In this document: piece by piece, positions 13,301 through 28,300 of the stretch
Layout: every line of letters starts with the position of its first letter
Numbering within the stretch: the stretch's first letter is position 1
Assembly (NCBI RefSeq): GCF_001704415.2
Contig: NC_030808.1
Location: 139,453,089 to 139,517,088 of the forward strand
Reading direction: 5' to 3'
DNA from: Capra hircus
Taxonomy: Eukaryota > Chordata > Mammalia > Artiodactyla > Bovidae
DNA length: 64,000 nucleotides
Made by a program: the position numbers and the translations under genes
Notes under the pieces: generated by a model
Told to the model about the DNA's origin: nothing
Seen by the model: only the letters and a program-made list of their open reading frames with translations
Database searches by the model: none

Positions 13301-16300
13301 TGTATGCCCAGCAGTGGGATTGCTGGGTCATAAGGCAGTTCTACTTGCAATTTTTTAAGGAATCTCCACACTGTCCTCCATAGTGGCTGTACTAGTTTGC
13401 ATTCCCACCAACTGTGTAAGAGGGTTCCCTTTTCTCCACATCCTCTCCAGCATTTATTGCTTGCAGACTTTTGGATCGCAGCCATTCTGACTGGTGTGAA
13501 ATGGTGTAAACTTCCAAACTCATTCTATGAGGCCACCATCACCCTAATACCAAAACCTGACAAAGATGTCACAAAAAAAGAAAACTACAGGCCAATATCA
13601 CTGATGAACATAGATGCAAGAATCCTCAACAAAATTCTAGCAATCAGAATCCAACAAAACATTAAAAAGGTCATACACCATGACCAAGTGGGCTTTATCC
13701 CAGGGATACAAGGATTCTTCAATATCTGCAAATTGATCAATGTAATTCACCACATTAACAAATTGAGAAATTAAAGCCATATGATTATCTCAATAGATGC
13801 AGAGAAGGCCTTTGACAAAATTCAACATCCATTTATGATAAAAACTCTCCATAAAGCAGGCATAGAAGGAACATACCTCAACATAATAAAAACTATATAT
13901 GACAAACCCATAGCAAACATTATCCTCAATGGTGAAAAATTGAAAGCATTTCCCCTAAAGTCAGGAACAAGACAAGGGTGCCCACTTTCACCGCTACTAT
14001 TCAACATAGTTCTGGAAGTTTTGGCCACAGCAATCAGAGCAGAAAAAGAAATAAAAGGAATCCAAATTGGAAAAGAAGAAGTAAAACTCTCACTGTTTGC
14101 AGATGACATGATCCTCTACGTAGAAAACCCTAAAGACTCCACCAGAAAATTACTAGAGCTAATCAATGAATAAAGTTGCAGGATATAAAATCAACACACA
14201 GAAATCCCTTGCTTTCAGGCAATTTAAATGTGACAAAGTATGGTCCAGGGTTTGAAAGGGAAGATTGAAAAAAAAGTTCTATTAGCACCAATGGAATGAA
14301 ACTGTTTAAACCACACACTTTATTAAGGCAATAATGTAACAAAGAGCTCTGGTCTGACTGATGATGCCTTGTAGAAATGGATCTGGAGATGAGCTTGCCT
14401 GCAAAGTTGGCCTTTTGTAGGGAAAGGGCAAGGGGCACTCACTTTCCCTTGATGGGGTTTAATTCAGCTGAATTCTTCTTAGCCAGGGACCAGTGAAGTG
14501 AACAGGCTTAATTATGGCATCTGGAGTTCCAACAGCTTCACAGAGGAGAGCGTGATGGGTATGTTTCAATGAGTCCCATTTTATTGGACTCATTTGGAGA
14601 TGGGTAATTTGTTTCTAAATTATTCATCAAGACCGAGAGCAGCTGGTGCCTGGTGGTGTGTTGTGTGTTTTATGCAAGTTTTAGCAGCTGAAGACCTCGT
14701 TACCACCTGGGCTAGGGAGTTGGCTTCTGGAAGCCAAGCCACGTTTATGAAGAGCTGAGAATGCACGAGGCTGTGCTTGTTCAGGCTTCCTCAGGAATCA
14801 GATAAAAACATCAGTCTTGTCACCCATTTCCTAAAAGTGCAAGGAGTTTGTGTTCATTTTGGGGGTAATCCTTTTGAGCCCTTGAGGAAAGTGACATTGA
14901 CAGCTTAGGAAGCTTGATGAGTTTAAGCCAAAAGTTTGCATGAAGTGCTTATTGATTCTATAAAGAAAAGCATATTGAAAGGCACATGCTGGTGTCTTTT
15001 TAAATTGATTTTCTTGATTATAGAGGTAATACAGACTTTAAGATCACAGACATACAGACAGCAAGAAGGTGAAAGCCCCTCTCACTCATGCCTTGGGCCA
15101 AGCTCCCTCACCCCTCTGCCCGACTGCCTGGGTCATTTTTTCCACAAACTTACAAGTGTTCAGGCTGTAGACTGTGCAAGTGAAGCCATAGTTTTAGGAC
15201 ACACGATTGCCTTGTAGACTGTGGTGATTCCTGGTGAGATCTGAGTTCTGTGGGACGTGGTCCTTTTGAGAGCAGACAAGAGTGGTGGGTGTGACCATCT
15301 TTGTTGGAATTTGGGCACTAGTTGTGTGACATTGGACAAGTCCTCTGCCTTCGTGGCATAGTTTTCTTATGGGTAAAATGAGGGAAGAGAATAGGACACA
15401 CATTTCCCCTCATTGGCTGCTTGTTAAGGGAGCTTTAACACTTATGCTGATTCTCAGGCCCCACCCCAGAGTTCTGTCTCAGTCTGTGTAGAATCTGGAA
15501 GTCAGCATTTATTATTATTATTTTAAAAAGCTCCCAAATTACTGAGCAAGCAGGATTAAGAGCTACTGAAATGGACCCTTTCTAAGGCCCCACCTCCCAG
15601 CCCAGCCTCATCAGATGCTACTCTTCACAGACTTGATGCCAGACAGCGTGTACTCAATTCCCAGCTTGCCTTCTTACTCACAGTGTGACATGAGGCAGGT
15701 GACTTAACCTCTCTGAGCCTCAGTTTTCTCATCGGTGAAACAGATAATAATAATAATCCCTACCATCTAGGGTGGTTATTGGTATGAGAATAAGTGGCTT
15801 TAAACAGCCAGTGCCTGCACCGGAGCCTACAGGACAGGAGAGTGAGCCACGGTTCTCCTTTATTTCGTGGATTCAGTGATCTCCCATGTCCTTTCTGGCC
15901 CACATAGGGGCATATTTTGCACATTTTGGTAGTGACATTTTGCAGTCATCCTGCTGGTTTTGAGAAAGTCTATGTGCCCTTTTAAAACTCTGAGCACTTC
16001 TGCGAGAGCACCTGGGATCTATTTTCCTTTTCTTCACAGATGGGAAAAGGACAATCTCGGAGCTGAGATTAAAGTCACACTGTAAATTCAGTCTTGCAGT
16101 CCTTGTGTGCAGGCAGTTATGGGAGGGAATATAGGGAGGAAGGCAGGTGGCGTTGATCTTGGAGGTAACCTTACTTAGTCACTGTTTGTGGGTAACAGGT
16201 ATAGTATACCCAGGGATCGAACCTGGGTCTCTTCCTTTGTAGGCAGATTCTTTATCACCTGAGCCACCAGAGAAGCCCATAGTATATCCATCCGTACCCG

Positions 16301-19300
16301 CAAATCTTCTTTCCATCTTGAATCATTGTGCCCACACCCTTTGCTAAGACACAAATCAGGGACTGGTGTCCACTGGGAGTTCCTGATTCTTATAGGACCT
16401 GAGCTGCAGCTTTCCAGGCAGGAATTTTCCAGATTAGAGACCCAACGTGGCAGAATAAAGAGTCTGAGACTCTGGGGCTTCCCTGCTCTGAGCGCCCTTG
16501 GCCAACCTGTAATGGGGCTTTATCCTGAGTGTTTTATTTGCACGATGAAGGGGTTGGGTAATGGATGAGATCATTCCAAGATTGTGTTTTCTGTTCCATG
16601 TCATGATTTTCATTTTATCAATATAAGACTATTGTTTCTCTTTCAACCCACTGTAAATGTGCTCATTTAAAAATTGTTGTTTAGTTGCTCAGCAGTGTCT
16701 GACTCTTTTGAGACCCCAGTGGACTGTAGCTGGCCAGGCTCCTCTGTCCATCCAATTTTCCAGGCAAGAATACTGGAGTGGGTTGCCATTTCCTTCTGCA
16801 GGGGTCTTCCTGACCCAGGGATTGAACCGTCATCTCTTGCATTGGCAGGTGGATTCTTTACCACTGAGTCACCAGGGAAGCCTTGTTCATTTAAAAATTA
16901 GCCTCATGCTAAACATAGATACCTGTGATATATATGCATGTGTGTACATATATATACATACTGTGATATCAATTAAAAGTTATTATTAAAGTAAGGAAGG
17001 AGAGCTATGATTAACCTAGACAGCATATTAAAAAGCAGAGACATTACTTTGCCAACAAATGTCCATCTAGTCAAGGCTATGGTTTTTCCAGTAGTCATGT
17101 ATGGATGTGAGAGTTGGACTATAAAGAAAGCTGAGCACTGAAGAATTGGTGCTTTTGAACTGTGGTGTTAGAGAAGACTCTTGAGAGTCCCTTGGACTGC
17201 AAGGAGATCCAACCAGTCCATCCTAAAGGAAATCAGTCCTGGATATTCACTGGAAGGACTGATGCTGAAGCTGAAACTCCAATCCTTTGGCCACCCGATG
17301 TGAAGAACTGACCCACTAGAAAAGACCCTGATACTGGGAAAGATTGAAGGTAGAGAAGAAGAGGCTCACAGAGGATAAGATGATTGGATGGTATCACTGA
17401 CTCAATAGACATGACTTTGAGGAAGCTCCGGGAGTTGGTGATGGACAGGGAGGCCTGGTATGCTGCAGTCCATGGGGTCACAAAAAGGTGGACATGAGTG
17501 AGCTACTGAACTGAACTGAAGGAAGTTTCCTCTGTGTGGCTCCAATCCTAAATTACATCTGTTTACAATGCACACCTTATGCTTTTCCCCTGGAGCAGAG
17601 AGAGGGCATAAGTCTTTCTTAGGTGGGAAACTCTGTGGGAGATTTGACCCCCAGTGTAGCGAGGTAGCAGCCAATAGGAAGCAAAAATCTGAGCCGTGTT
17701 GTTCCTGAGGTAAGTTGCCATGTTGGTGAGAGCCTGGGGCTTTTAGGTGAGTGCAAACATCCCTCTTTTGAAGTTGGTGGTTAAATTGAGGGACATGAGA
17801 GGCAGGCAGGGTGCAATATCACCGTCTCTCTTTCTTGATTCTGTTTCCCATGCCAGCGAGGTGGCCTCCCTTCCTTCAGATAGGCCCTCCCTAGGGTTAT
17901 CTTGCTGTGCAAGATTAGGGGGAAGATTGTCATGCTAAGAAACAGCTGACCCAAGTTGGCACGCTGAGAGTTTTTTCCAGCAGCAAAGGAAACGCCCCTG
18001 ATAGAGCGGTTGAGTAAGTCAACAGTGTGTTGACTTTCTCCAGTAAGAATTTCAAGTCTTTCTCTCGAATCTTGAACCAGACCCACCTCTGCTGGCTCCC
18101 TTCTTATAAAACTCCTATTCTTTTCAAGCTTCAGTTTGTAAAAAGAGTTCATCAGGCCGAATTTAAGATGAGTGCCGCAATCTGGAACATATACACTGGA
18201 CCTCACAGTGTTTGGCACTTTGATCTGTGCCTCTTGAGTTTCTGAACAGCCTGGTGGGGTAAGAATTGTTACTAACATGTGAACCCAAGGTTAAAGGGAG
18301 CATAGGCACACGGTGGCCACGAAATTTGATTGGTTCTGTTGACACGGAGCCTGAAGCTGTCTAAGTCACAAGGCTTCTGAAGAGTGGACGGAGTATGAAT
18401 ATCCTAAAGCAGTTCTGGGTTTAATAATTTTGTCATCATATCAGTGAGAGGGATAATATAGGGGTTCCCTGGAATGTGGCAGTTTGCTTGGGCAGTGTTT
18501 ACATCTTGACTGCACTCAGGGATTCTCAAAGTGTGGATCACCAACCACCTGCCTCAGAATCACCTGGGGTACCATTACAGACCCCTGACTTGGCATCAAG
18601 GAAGCTGGCTCTGAATTATGAGCACAGCAGACATTTTAGGTGATGCTTGGGAGTCTGCTTTCTGTGGAGCAAGGGGACGAGTGACGTTACTCTCTGGATG
18701 TGACTGACGTTAAGGGACTGGCTTGTTTTTTGACCATATACTGTATTTTATCTCATTTTTATTTTTTTAAGTTGAAGTGTAGATGATTTAAAACGTTGTG
18801 GTAGTTTCAGGTGTACAGCACAGTGATCCAGGTATATATTCTTTTACAGATTATCCTCCCTAAATTATTATACAATATTGAGTATAGTTTTCTGTGCTAT
18901 ACTGTAGGTCCTTGTTGTTTATCTATTTTGTATATAGATAAACCCATTTGAATGCAGAATAGCAAGGAGAGATAAGAAAGTCTTCCTCAGTGGTCAGTGC
19001 AAAGAAATAGAGGAAAACAATGGAGTGGGAAAGACTAGAGATCTCTTCAAGAAAATTAGAGATACCAAGGGAACATTTCATGCAAAGACGGGCTCAATAC
19101 AGGACAGAAATGGTATGGACCTAATAGAAGCAGATATTAAGAAGAGGTGGCAAGAATACACAGAACTGCACAAAAAAGATCTTCACGACCCAGATAATCA
19201 CGATGATGTGATCACTCATCACGAACCAGACATCCTGGAATGTGAAGTGAAGTGGGCCTTAGGAAGCATCTCTATGATCAAAGCTAGTGGAGGTGATGGA

Positions 19301-22300
19301 ATTCCAGCTGAGCTATTTCAAATCCTGAAAGATGATGCTGTGAAAGTGCTGCACTCAATATACCAGCAAATTTGGAAAACTCAGCAGTGGCCACAGGACT
19401 GGAAAAGGTCAGTTTTCATTCCAATCCCAAAGAAAGGCAATGCCAAAGAATGCTCAAACTACTGCACAACTGCACTCATCTCACACGCTAGTAAAGTAAT
19501 GCTCAAAATTCTCCAAGCCAGGCTTCAACAATACATGAACCATGAACTTTCAGATGTTTAAGCTGGTTTTAGAAAAGGCAGAGGAACCAGAGACCAAATT
19601 GTCCACATCCGCTGGATCATCGAAAAAACAAGAGAGTTCCAGAAAAACATCTATCTCTGCTTTATTGACTATACCAAATCCTTTGACTGTGTGGATCACA
19701 ACAAACTGGAAAATTCTTCAAGAGATGGGAATACCAGATCACCTGACCTGCCTCTTGAGAAATCTGCATACAGGTCAGGAAGCAACAGTTAGAACTGGAC
19801 ATGGAACAACAGACTGGTACCAAATAGGAAAAGGAGTACGTCAAGGCTGTATATTGTCACCCTGCTTACTTAACTTAAATGCAGAATACATCATGAGAAA
19901 CACTGGGCTGGATGAAGCACAAGCTGGAATCAAGATTGTCAGGAGAATTATCAATAACCTCAGATATGCAGATGACACCACCCTTATGGCAGAAAGTGAA
20001 GAACTAAAGAGCCTCTTGATGAAAGTGAAAGAGGAGAGTGACAAAGTTGGCTTAAAGCTCAACATTCAGAAAACTAAGATCATGGCATCCAGTCCCATCA
20101 CTTCATGACAAATAGATGGGGAAATAGTGGAAACAGTGACAGACTTTTTTTTGGGGGGGGCTCCAAAATCACTGCAGCTGGTGACTGCAGCCATGAAATT
20201 AAAATATGCTTATTCCTTGAAAGAAAAGTTATAACCAACCTAGACAGCATATTAAAAAGCAGAGACATTACTTTGCCAACAAAGGTCTGTCTAGTCAAGG
20301 CTATGGTTTTTCCAGAGGTCATGTATGGATGTGAGAGTTGGGCTACAAAGAAAGCTGAGCACTGAAGAATTGGTGCTTTTGAACTGTTGTGTTGGAGAAG
20401 ACTCTTGAGAGTCCCTTGGACTTCAAGGAGATCCAACCAGTCCATCCTAAAGGAGATCAGTCCTGGGTGTTCACTGGAAGGACTGATGTTGAGGCTGAAA
20501 CTCCAATACTTTGGCCACCTGATCTGAAGAGCTGACTCATTTGACAAGATGCTGATACTGGGAAACATTGAAGGTGCTGGGAAAAGGGGATGACAGAGGA
20601 TCAGATGGCTAGATGGCATCACCAACTCAATGGGCATGAGTTTGAGTAAATTCTGCGAGTTGGTGATGGACAAGGAAGTCTGGCATGCTGCAGTCCACGG
20701 GGTTGCAAAAAGTCGACATGACTGAGTGACTGAAGTGACTGACTGATATGTTAATCCCAAACTCCTAATTTAAGGACTGACTTGTTTTAAAGCTCCATTT
20801 ATGGGGCTAGGGAGGATGATATGGGGAGTGATAATTCTGTTACCTCCCCCTTCATTTTTTTGGGGGTAAATCTCTTTTTACCTCTATCTGTCCCAGCTTA
20901 CCTCAGAATGGTAGCTGATGTGGAGATAGATATTAGTTTTGACTTTTCTAAAGTCCCGTAATCCTTGTCCAAGCATCTCAATATGAGGAGAAAGGTGAAT
21001 TCTAGTTCTGGCTCAGCTGCAGCTGATAGCGTAGTGTACAGATTTCTCTTCTCCATGCAGAGTCAGAAGGAAACAGTCTCTTCATCTGTCCATCCATCCT
21101 TCTATCCATCCATCGATTGATTTATTGGTTCAACATGCTCAATTTTAATATGCCTGTTGCTTGGGGTATAAGGAGAATAAGACACAGTCTTTGTGGGGAC
21201 AATCTAGTTTAGATAGGAGCAGAAGTGTAGGAAGAATGGACCTTATAGTGGCCGATTTCACAGACATTTAAGGTGGCATTGAGTATGAGATGTTTCAAAG
21301 AGAAAGAAATACAAAAAAGCCATCATAGGTAATGCAGAGAAGCTTTGCATGAAGGACAAAAGGCAAATGTCTTTTTATATTATATAGTTCTTCAAAATTC
21401 AGAGTTCTCTGGATTTCAGCGCTTGTTTTGAGATAAGTGTGTGGATTATTCTGCAGTGGGATCATTGCTCATCCAGAGGTCAGTACCCAGAGGTCGACAC
21501 CAAAGCATTGCTGCTGCTGCTGCTAAGTCGCTTCAGTCGTATCCAATTCTGTGTGACCCCAGAGATGGCAGCCCATTAGGCTCCCCTGTCCCTGGGGTTC
21601 TCCAGGCAAGAACACTGGAGTGAGTTGCCATTGCCTTCTCCAATGCATGAAAGTGAAAAGTGAAAGTGAAGTCTCTCAGTTGTGTCCGAATCCTAGTGAC
21701 CTCATGGACTGCAGCCTACCAGGCTCCTCTGTCCATGGGATTTGCCAGGCAAGAGTACTGGAGTGGGGTGCCATTGCCTTCTCACCAAAGCATTAGTGAT
21801 CATCTATAACCACTCATACAACTTATTCTGAGCCTTTAACTTTGAAACTATGATTTCAAGGAAAGCTAAGTAAGAAAATCCAAGAGACATTTTTCAGCTA
21901 TAATCTCTGGTTCCAAAGTGTGGGAAGACCATTGATTTACAAGCAAATCCTATTTTTCTTCATAGAAAGTCTGTTGTTTTAATATTTTTCTAATGACTGA
22001 TATATAATAAAATAGCACACATTTACAATGAGATGCTATCCAAGCACCCAGAGTTGAGTGACAGACTTTCTTGAATAGCAATTCGCATTTAAACAGATCA
22101 ACCTAAACATGTTGTTATAAAATTGTTTTTAAATTGATGTTTAATTAGAGAGTAATTGCTTTACAATATTGTGTTGGTTTCTGCCATATATCAACATGAA
22201 TTGGTCATAGGTATACATATGTCTCCTCCCTTTCGAACCTCCTTCCCACTTCCCATCATGTCCCACCCCTCTAGGTGTTATAGAGCATGGGGTTTGAGCT

Positions 22301-25300
22301 CCCTGTGTCATACAGCAAATTCCCACCCACTATCTATTTTACATATGGTAATTTTTTAAAAGTTTGTTTCCATGCTACTCTTTCAATTTGGCCCACCCTC
22401 TCCTTCCCCCACTATGTCCATAAATCTGTTCTCTACCTGTTCTCATCTCCATTGAGTGAAGGTGCTCAGTCATGTCGGACTCTTTGCAACCCCATGGACT
22501 GTAGCCTATCAGGCTCTTCCAGGCTAGAGTCCACTGGATTTTCCAGGCAAGAGTGCTGGAGTGGATTGCCATTTCCTTCTCCAGGGGACCTTCCCGACCC
22601 AGGAATTGAACCCAGGTCTCCCGCATTGCAGACAGATGCTTTACCATCTGAGCCACCAGGGAAGCTGCCCTGCAAATAGATTAATCAGTGCCATCTTTCT
22701 AGATTCCATATTTATGTGCTAGTATATGATATTTGTTTTTCTCTCTCTGACTTACTTCTGTAATAGACTATAGGTTCACTCACCTCATAGAGCTGACCCA
22801 GAAGTGTTCCTTTTTATGGCTGAGTAATATTCCATTGTATGTATGTACCACAGCTGCTTTATCCATTCATCTGTCGATGGATATCTAGGTTGCTTCCATG
22901 TTCTAGCTATTGTAAATAGTGCTGCAATGAATATTGGGGTACATGTGTCTTTTTCAATTATGGTTTTCTCAGGGTATATGCCCAGAAGTGGGATTGTTGG
23001 GTCATATGGTAGTTTTATTCCTAGTTTTTAAAGGAATCTCCATACTGTTCTCCATAATGGCTGATCAATTTACATTCCCACCAACAGTGCAAGAGGGTTC
23101 CCTTTTTTTCCACACCCTCTCTAGCACTTATTGTTTGTAGATTTTTTAATGCTGACCATTTTGACCAATGTGAAGTGATACCTCATTGTAGCTTTGATTT
23201 GCATTTCTGTAATAATGAGCAATGTTGAACATTTTTTCATGCATTTATTAGCCATCAGGGAAAGATTGGGAAGGTGGTATGATCCCATTGGACTCTCCCT
23301 GATGAAGGTGAGGTTCTTTATTTGGGGCAACTGAGCCCTTGAAACGTGCTGGTATGACTGGTGCTGAGTATGTAATTGTATATAATTGTATGTAATTTAA
23401 ATTAGATTAAATTTCAATTTAGACAACCATATCACATGTATTGCAAAGTGCCCACTAAGACATGGCCATGAAAAATCAAAATGGCTTTTCTTCTCTCTTT
23501 CTTTCTCTCCCCAGCTCTCCTTTTCATTTTGATTGCGCTTTTTAAAATTGTCTAGACATTTCTAGAATAATTATAAATTTTCTTACTACTTCTGGCTTGC
23601 TTAATTAGTACAATGTATTTTGCATGATTATGGTTTCAGAACCCTATTTAAAGTTGCGTACATCAAAACTCTTTCTAAGGAACATGTCTTTGGCATGAAG
23701 TCAACTTGGAAATCACATCATCATTGTCATTACTTTCTGGGGGGAAACACCTTTACAATGTTATAGTACTGCTGGATACATTAACGTAAATAAGATAACA
23801 CCAACTCCAAGAGTTTTTCGGCTGTTTCCATTCCTGAAAATAAATTGGTGATGAGGCAGACTTGAAACACTGAACAAGTCAGTTCAGTTCAGTCGCTCAG
23901 TCGTGTCCGACTAGTTGTGATCCATGGACTGCAGCACGCCAGGCTTCCCTGTCCACCACCAACTCCCAGAGCTTGCTCAAACTCACGTCCATTGAGTCGG
24001 TGATGCCATCCAACCATCTCATCTTCTGTCATCCCCTTCTCCTCCTGCCTTCAGTCTTTCCCAGCATCAGGGTCTTTTCCAGTGAGTCAGCTCTTCACGT
24101 CAGGTGGTATATGTTTATCACAGGGCATTTTGAATATATTTCCCTGTACTATATAGTAAATCCTATTGTCTGTTCATTCTATGTGTGATAGTCTGTATCC
24201 ACTATTCCCAAACTCCTAATTCATCCCTCCTCCACCCCCTCTCCTGTTTGGTAACTGTAAGTTTGTGCTTGAAGCTGTCAGTCTGTTTCCATTTTGTAAA
24301 TATGTTCAGTTGTGCTGTAGTTTGGATTTCACATATGAGTGATGTCATACGATATTTGCCTTTCTCTCTCTGACTTACTTCACTTCCTGTGATAATCTCT
24401 CAGTCCACCCATGCTGCCGCCAGTGGCATCATTTCGCTCTTTTTTGTGGTTGACTAGTATTCCATTGTGCACCATATCTTCTTTACCCATTCATCTGTCG
24501 ATGGACATCTAGCTTTCTTCCAGTCTTAGCTATTGTGGATAGTGCTGCTGTGAACAAAGGGCTGTGTGTGTTTCTGTTCAAATTAGGGTTTTGATCCAGC
24601 AACCCTACTCCTGGGCATATATCTGGTCAATAAGCATTTCTTGAGTAAGTAAGTGATATCAGAGCATGGAAACCACTGTTCCAACCTTAGGGAGTGGCAC
24701 AGCCTAGCTTATCCACCTCTCAGGAATGTTAGAGGCGTTGACCAGAGAATGTTTGGACTGTGTTACTAGGCAGGTATTTATTGGTAGCAATAAATGGATG
24801 AGACAGTAATGGAAGAAACTGTAGAACATTGAATATTTAAATCACACTGAAGGGAACTTAGCTTTTGACATCTGGCTATAGCAGATCCAATAGTTACAAC
24901 ATTGTCGGAAATTGTATTCTAATTTACAGTGTGGCAGATTCAGTGATTACGTACCCTTGACGATGGCAAGCATCACTAAAATATATCTTTTTCTCCTTTC
25001 TGCCTTATAGACAGTATTGATAAACCAGGTGCCTCATTGCCTACCTGGGCCATAGTTCTACTTGCTGTGTCATTGTCATTGCTTTTGATCCTGATCATTG
25101 TTCTGATTATAATGTTCTGCTGCTGTGTCTCCAGGACAGAGAAAGAAGGTAACTTCCTTTTGTTCACATAGATTTGTATGTGTTTTTAAATTTTTGGTAC
25201 AAGGATTTGTAGTACATTAGCTCATCAGCTCATCTGCTCTTTCAAAAGATACATTGGCTTTTAGAGTCCTTGAAAGGAAATGCGTGAAATTAGTAGAGAA

Positions 25301-28300
25301 GGAAAGGACTTTCTCATGGAAGGAAGCCTGAGCCCACCCCTCAAGGAAGACAGATCTTCACACCCTGAGAAGGTTAAGAGATGGTTGTGTGTTTATTTGC
25401 AAGGCGTGTGTGCTCAGTCATGTCGGACTCTTTGAGACCCCATGGACTGCAGCCTGCCAGGCCCCCACGCCCATGGAATTTTCCAGGCAAGAAGACTGGA
25501 GTGGGTTTCCATTTTCTACTTCATTATTTGCAAGGATATAAGGCTATTTTGATGTGTCATTCAGATTCTATGCTGTTTTTTCTTTCTAAAATATTATCCA
25601 CCTATCTGAGCACATCAAAAGATTATTCTCTATTTTGTAGGATTCTGACTCTCCTTTTCTAGGTGAATATCGATGCAGTGGTAGAAAGAAAAACATGGTC
25701 TTCTGTTAACAAAAATAGTACAAATAAAATTAATAAAAATAAGTACACATCTTCTAAATGAAGTCTTTTGAGATACTCCAAGATACGTGAAGGCAGTGGC
25801 CTTGTTTGAGGGCAGGCTCAACCTCGGGGTGAGTTAATCAATTTTAGGGTGGGAGTTAGTTCATGGTTTTGGAAACCACAGGCACTTTGTTGTATGGACT
25901 CAGGACTACCCAAAAGGTACTTCAAGGTACCACTCAGGACTACCCAAGTGTTGAGTGTGTGTCCATCTTTGTCTATCTTTCTTTCCTAAAACCTCCATCT
26001 ACTCCTATTTGAATATTTAAAATTTTTTTAAATTTAAATTTATTTGTTTTAATTGGAAGCTAATTATTTGTATTGATTTTGCCATACATCAACATGAATC
26101 TGCCATGGGTGTCCACATGTTCCCCATCCTGAACCCCCCTCCCATCTCCCTCCCCGTACCATCCCTCTGGGTCATCCTAGTGCACCAGTCCCAAGCATCC
26201 TGTATCGTGCATCGAACCTGGACTGGCGATTCATTTCATATGTGATATTATACATGTTTCAATGCCATTCTCCCAAATCATCCCACCCTTTCCCTCTCCC
26301 ACAGAGTCCAAAAGACTGTTCTATACATCTGTGTCTCTTTTGTTCTCTCACATACAAGGTTATCGTTACTGTCTTTCTAAATTCCATGTATATGCATTAG
26401 TATACTGTATTGGTGTTTTTCTTTCTGGCTTACTTCACTCTGTATAATAGGCTCCAGTTTCATCCACCTCATTAGAACTGATTCAAATGTAGGCAGAGTT
26501 TTGCTGTTTGGCTACGTGTCAGTTTAACTGTGCTTTTAATTTTACTAGCGCTGTGTGACTCGATGAGCACTTTCTGCATGTCTGCCAGGCACCATGTTAT
26601 CTATCTCTTTCACTTGGACTAGCTCTCTTAGTGAGATATTTCACGTGACATGCATTGTCCTACCTTAACTGGGCTACTTGCCTAGACTTAGCTCCTGTAT
26701 GGGTTTAGTTTGTCCTTGGAGAATTACCTCTGTGCTATACCTCTATTCAGACTTCTGCGGTGGCCCAGTCACCTGCCAATGCAGGAGACACGGGTTCGAT
26801 CCCTGGGTTCAGAAGATCCCCTGGAGAAAGAAATGGCAACCCACTCCAGGACTCTTGCCTGGAGAATTCCATGGACAGAGGAGCTTGGCAGGCTACAGTC
26901 TATGGGGCTACAAAAGAGGTGGACTTAGCAACTAAACAGCAACATACTTTTATTCTCTAGGAGACAGAAATGAAAAGTAATGAACCCTTGTTAACCCATA
27001 TTTGATGGAAATTTGTTTTTCCTTGGGAGTTATCCTGTATGTCACAGATGCATTATTAATGAATTTTAATGAAAATTATGGATAACTTAAATTTTAATTC
27101 AAAACAGACTAGGATTGCTTGTTGCCTTCAGATTATTGTTTTTGACATTAGCTATTGTGGTATGGTTGAAGAACGTTCTGGTTATTTGGACTTCTGTATC
27201 TCCTAGGCTTTTGTCTGCTCCACACCAGCCTAAGAAGAAGGTCTGGTCCACATGGGTTGTGCACCCAGAGATCCTCTGATTCTTAGTTTCCTCATTTACA
27301 AAATGAGGATAAGTCCTATCCTAGAGATTGGTTGTTGCTGTTGTTGTTGTTGCTAAGTCACGTCTGACTCTTTGTGACCTCATGGACTGTAGCCCACCGG
27401 GCTCCTCTGTCCGTGGGATTTCCCAGACAAAAATACTGGAGTAAGTTGCCATTTCCTCCTCCAGAGGATCTTCCCAACCCAGGGATCGAAGTCATGTCTC
27501 TTGCTTTACGGGTGGATTCTTTACCACTGAACCACCATGGAAGCCCAGAGACTGGTTAGGAGAATTAAGTAAATTAACATAATAAAAGTTTACATGATCT
27601 GTCCTAGAGTTTATCTTTTGTCTATCTCTGAAAAGCTGATTCACAGTGGATGCTACACTTCACTTTGACATAAATGTAGGGGATCCAGCAAAGTGCTTCC
27701 ACATGGTAATTATTTCCATGCTTTAAACTGTTAAAATTCAAGGATTTTAAAAAGTATTTTCAAGAAACTTCCCTGGTGGTCCAGTGGTTAAGACTCCGTG
27801 CTCCCAGTGCAGGTGGCACAGGTTCAATCCCTGGTTGGGGAACTAAGATCTTGCATGCCGCATGGTGTGGCCAAAAAAATAAGTAAATAAAAACAGAAAA
27901 ATTTTTTTCTGGTGCTCTGCTTTTTTGGTGCCTGAAGAATTCTCAGTGCTGTTCCTGGTTTCTGGGGACTGACTGAGGATGGCTGGGGATCCCACTCAGC
28001 ATGGCCTGGAGGCTTTGGAAATCCATGCTTCTAGAGCAGTGGGACCAGGTGTCCCTCTCCTTCAGACTGAACCTGGCTGGAACATAACAGCATCCTCTGT
28101 CACCACAGGGAGACCAATCTCTTCCTTTCAACTCAAATAAGATTGTTTCTGAGGTTCAATTTGAGGTGTCAATCAATAACGTTGTTAGAACTGAAAAGAA
28201 GTGAGAACATTATCCAAAAATAAGGAAAATGAATATTTTTTGGATCTTGATAAAGCAAGATGGATAGGGGCACTAGACAGGAAGATGAAGATGCAAAGCA

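Noticed and set aside
12940..13485. 181-codon minus ORF with LINE ORF2-like protein
   Set aside because: It is the end of L1 ORF2 within the 5'-inverted insertion, not a host gene.
19025..20108. Two long ORFs with reverse-transcriptase motifs
   Set aside because: They belong to a truncated BovB with a stop and a frameshift. They are listed as a mobile element, not as genes.
20098..20760. 220-codon minus ORF
   Set aside because: It is antisense to the BovB 3' region.
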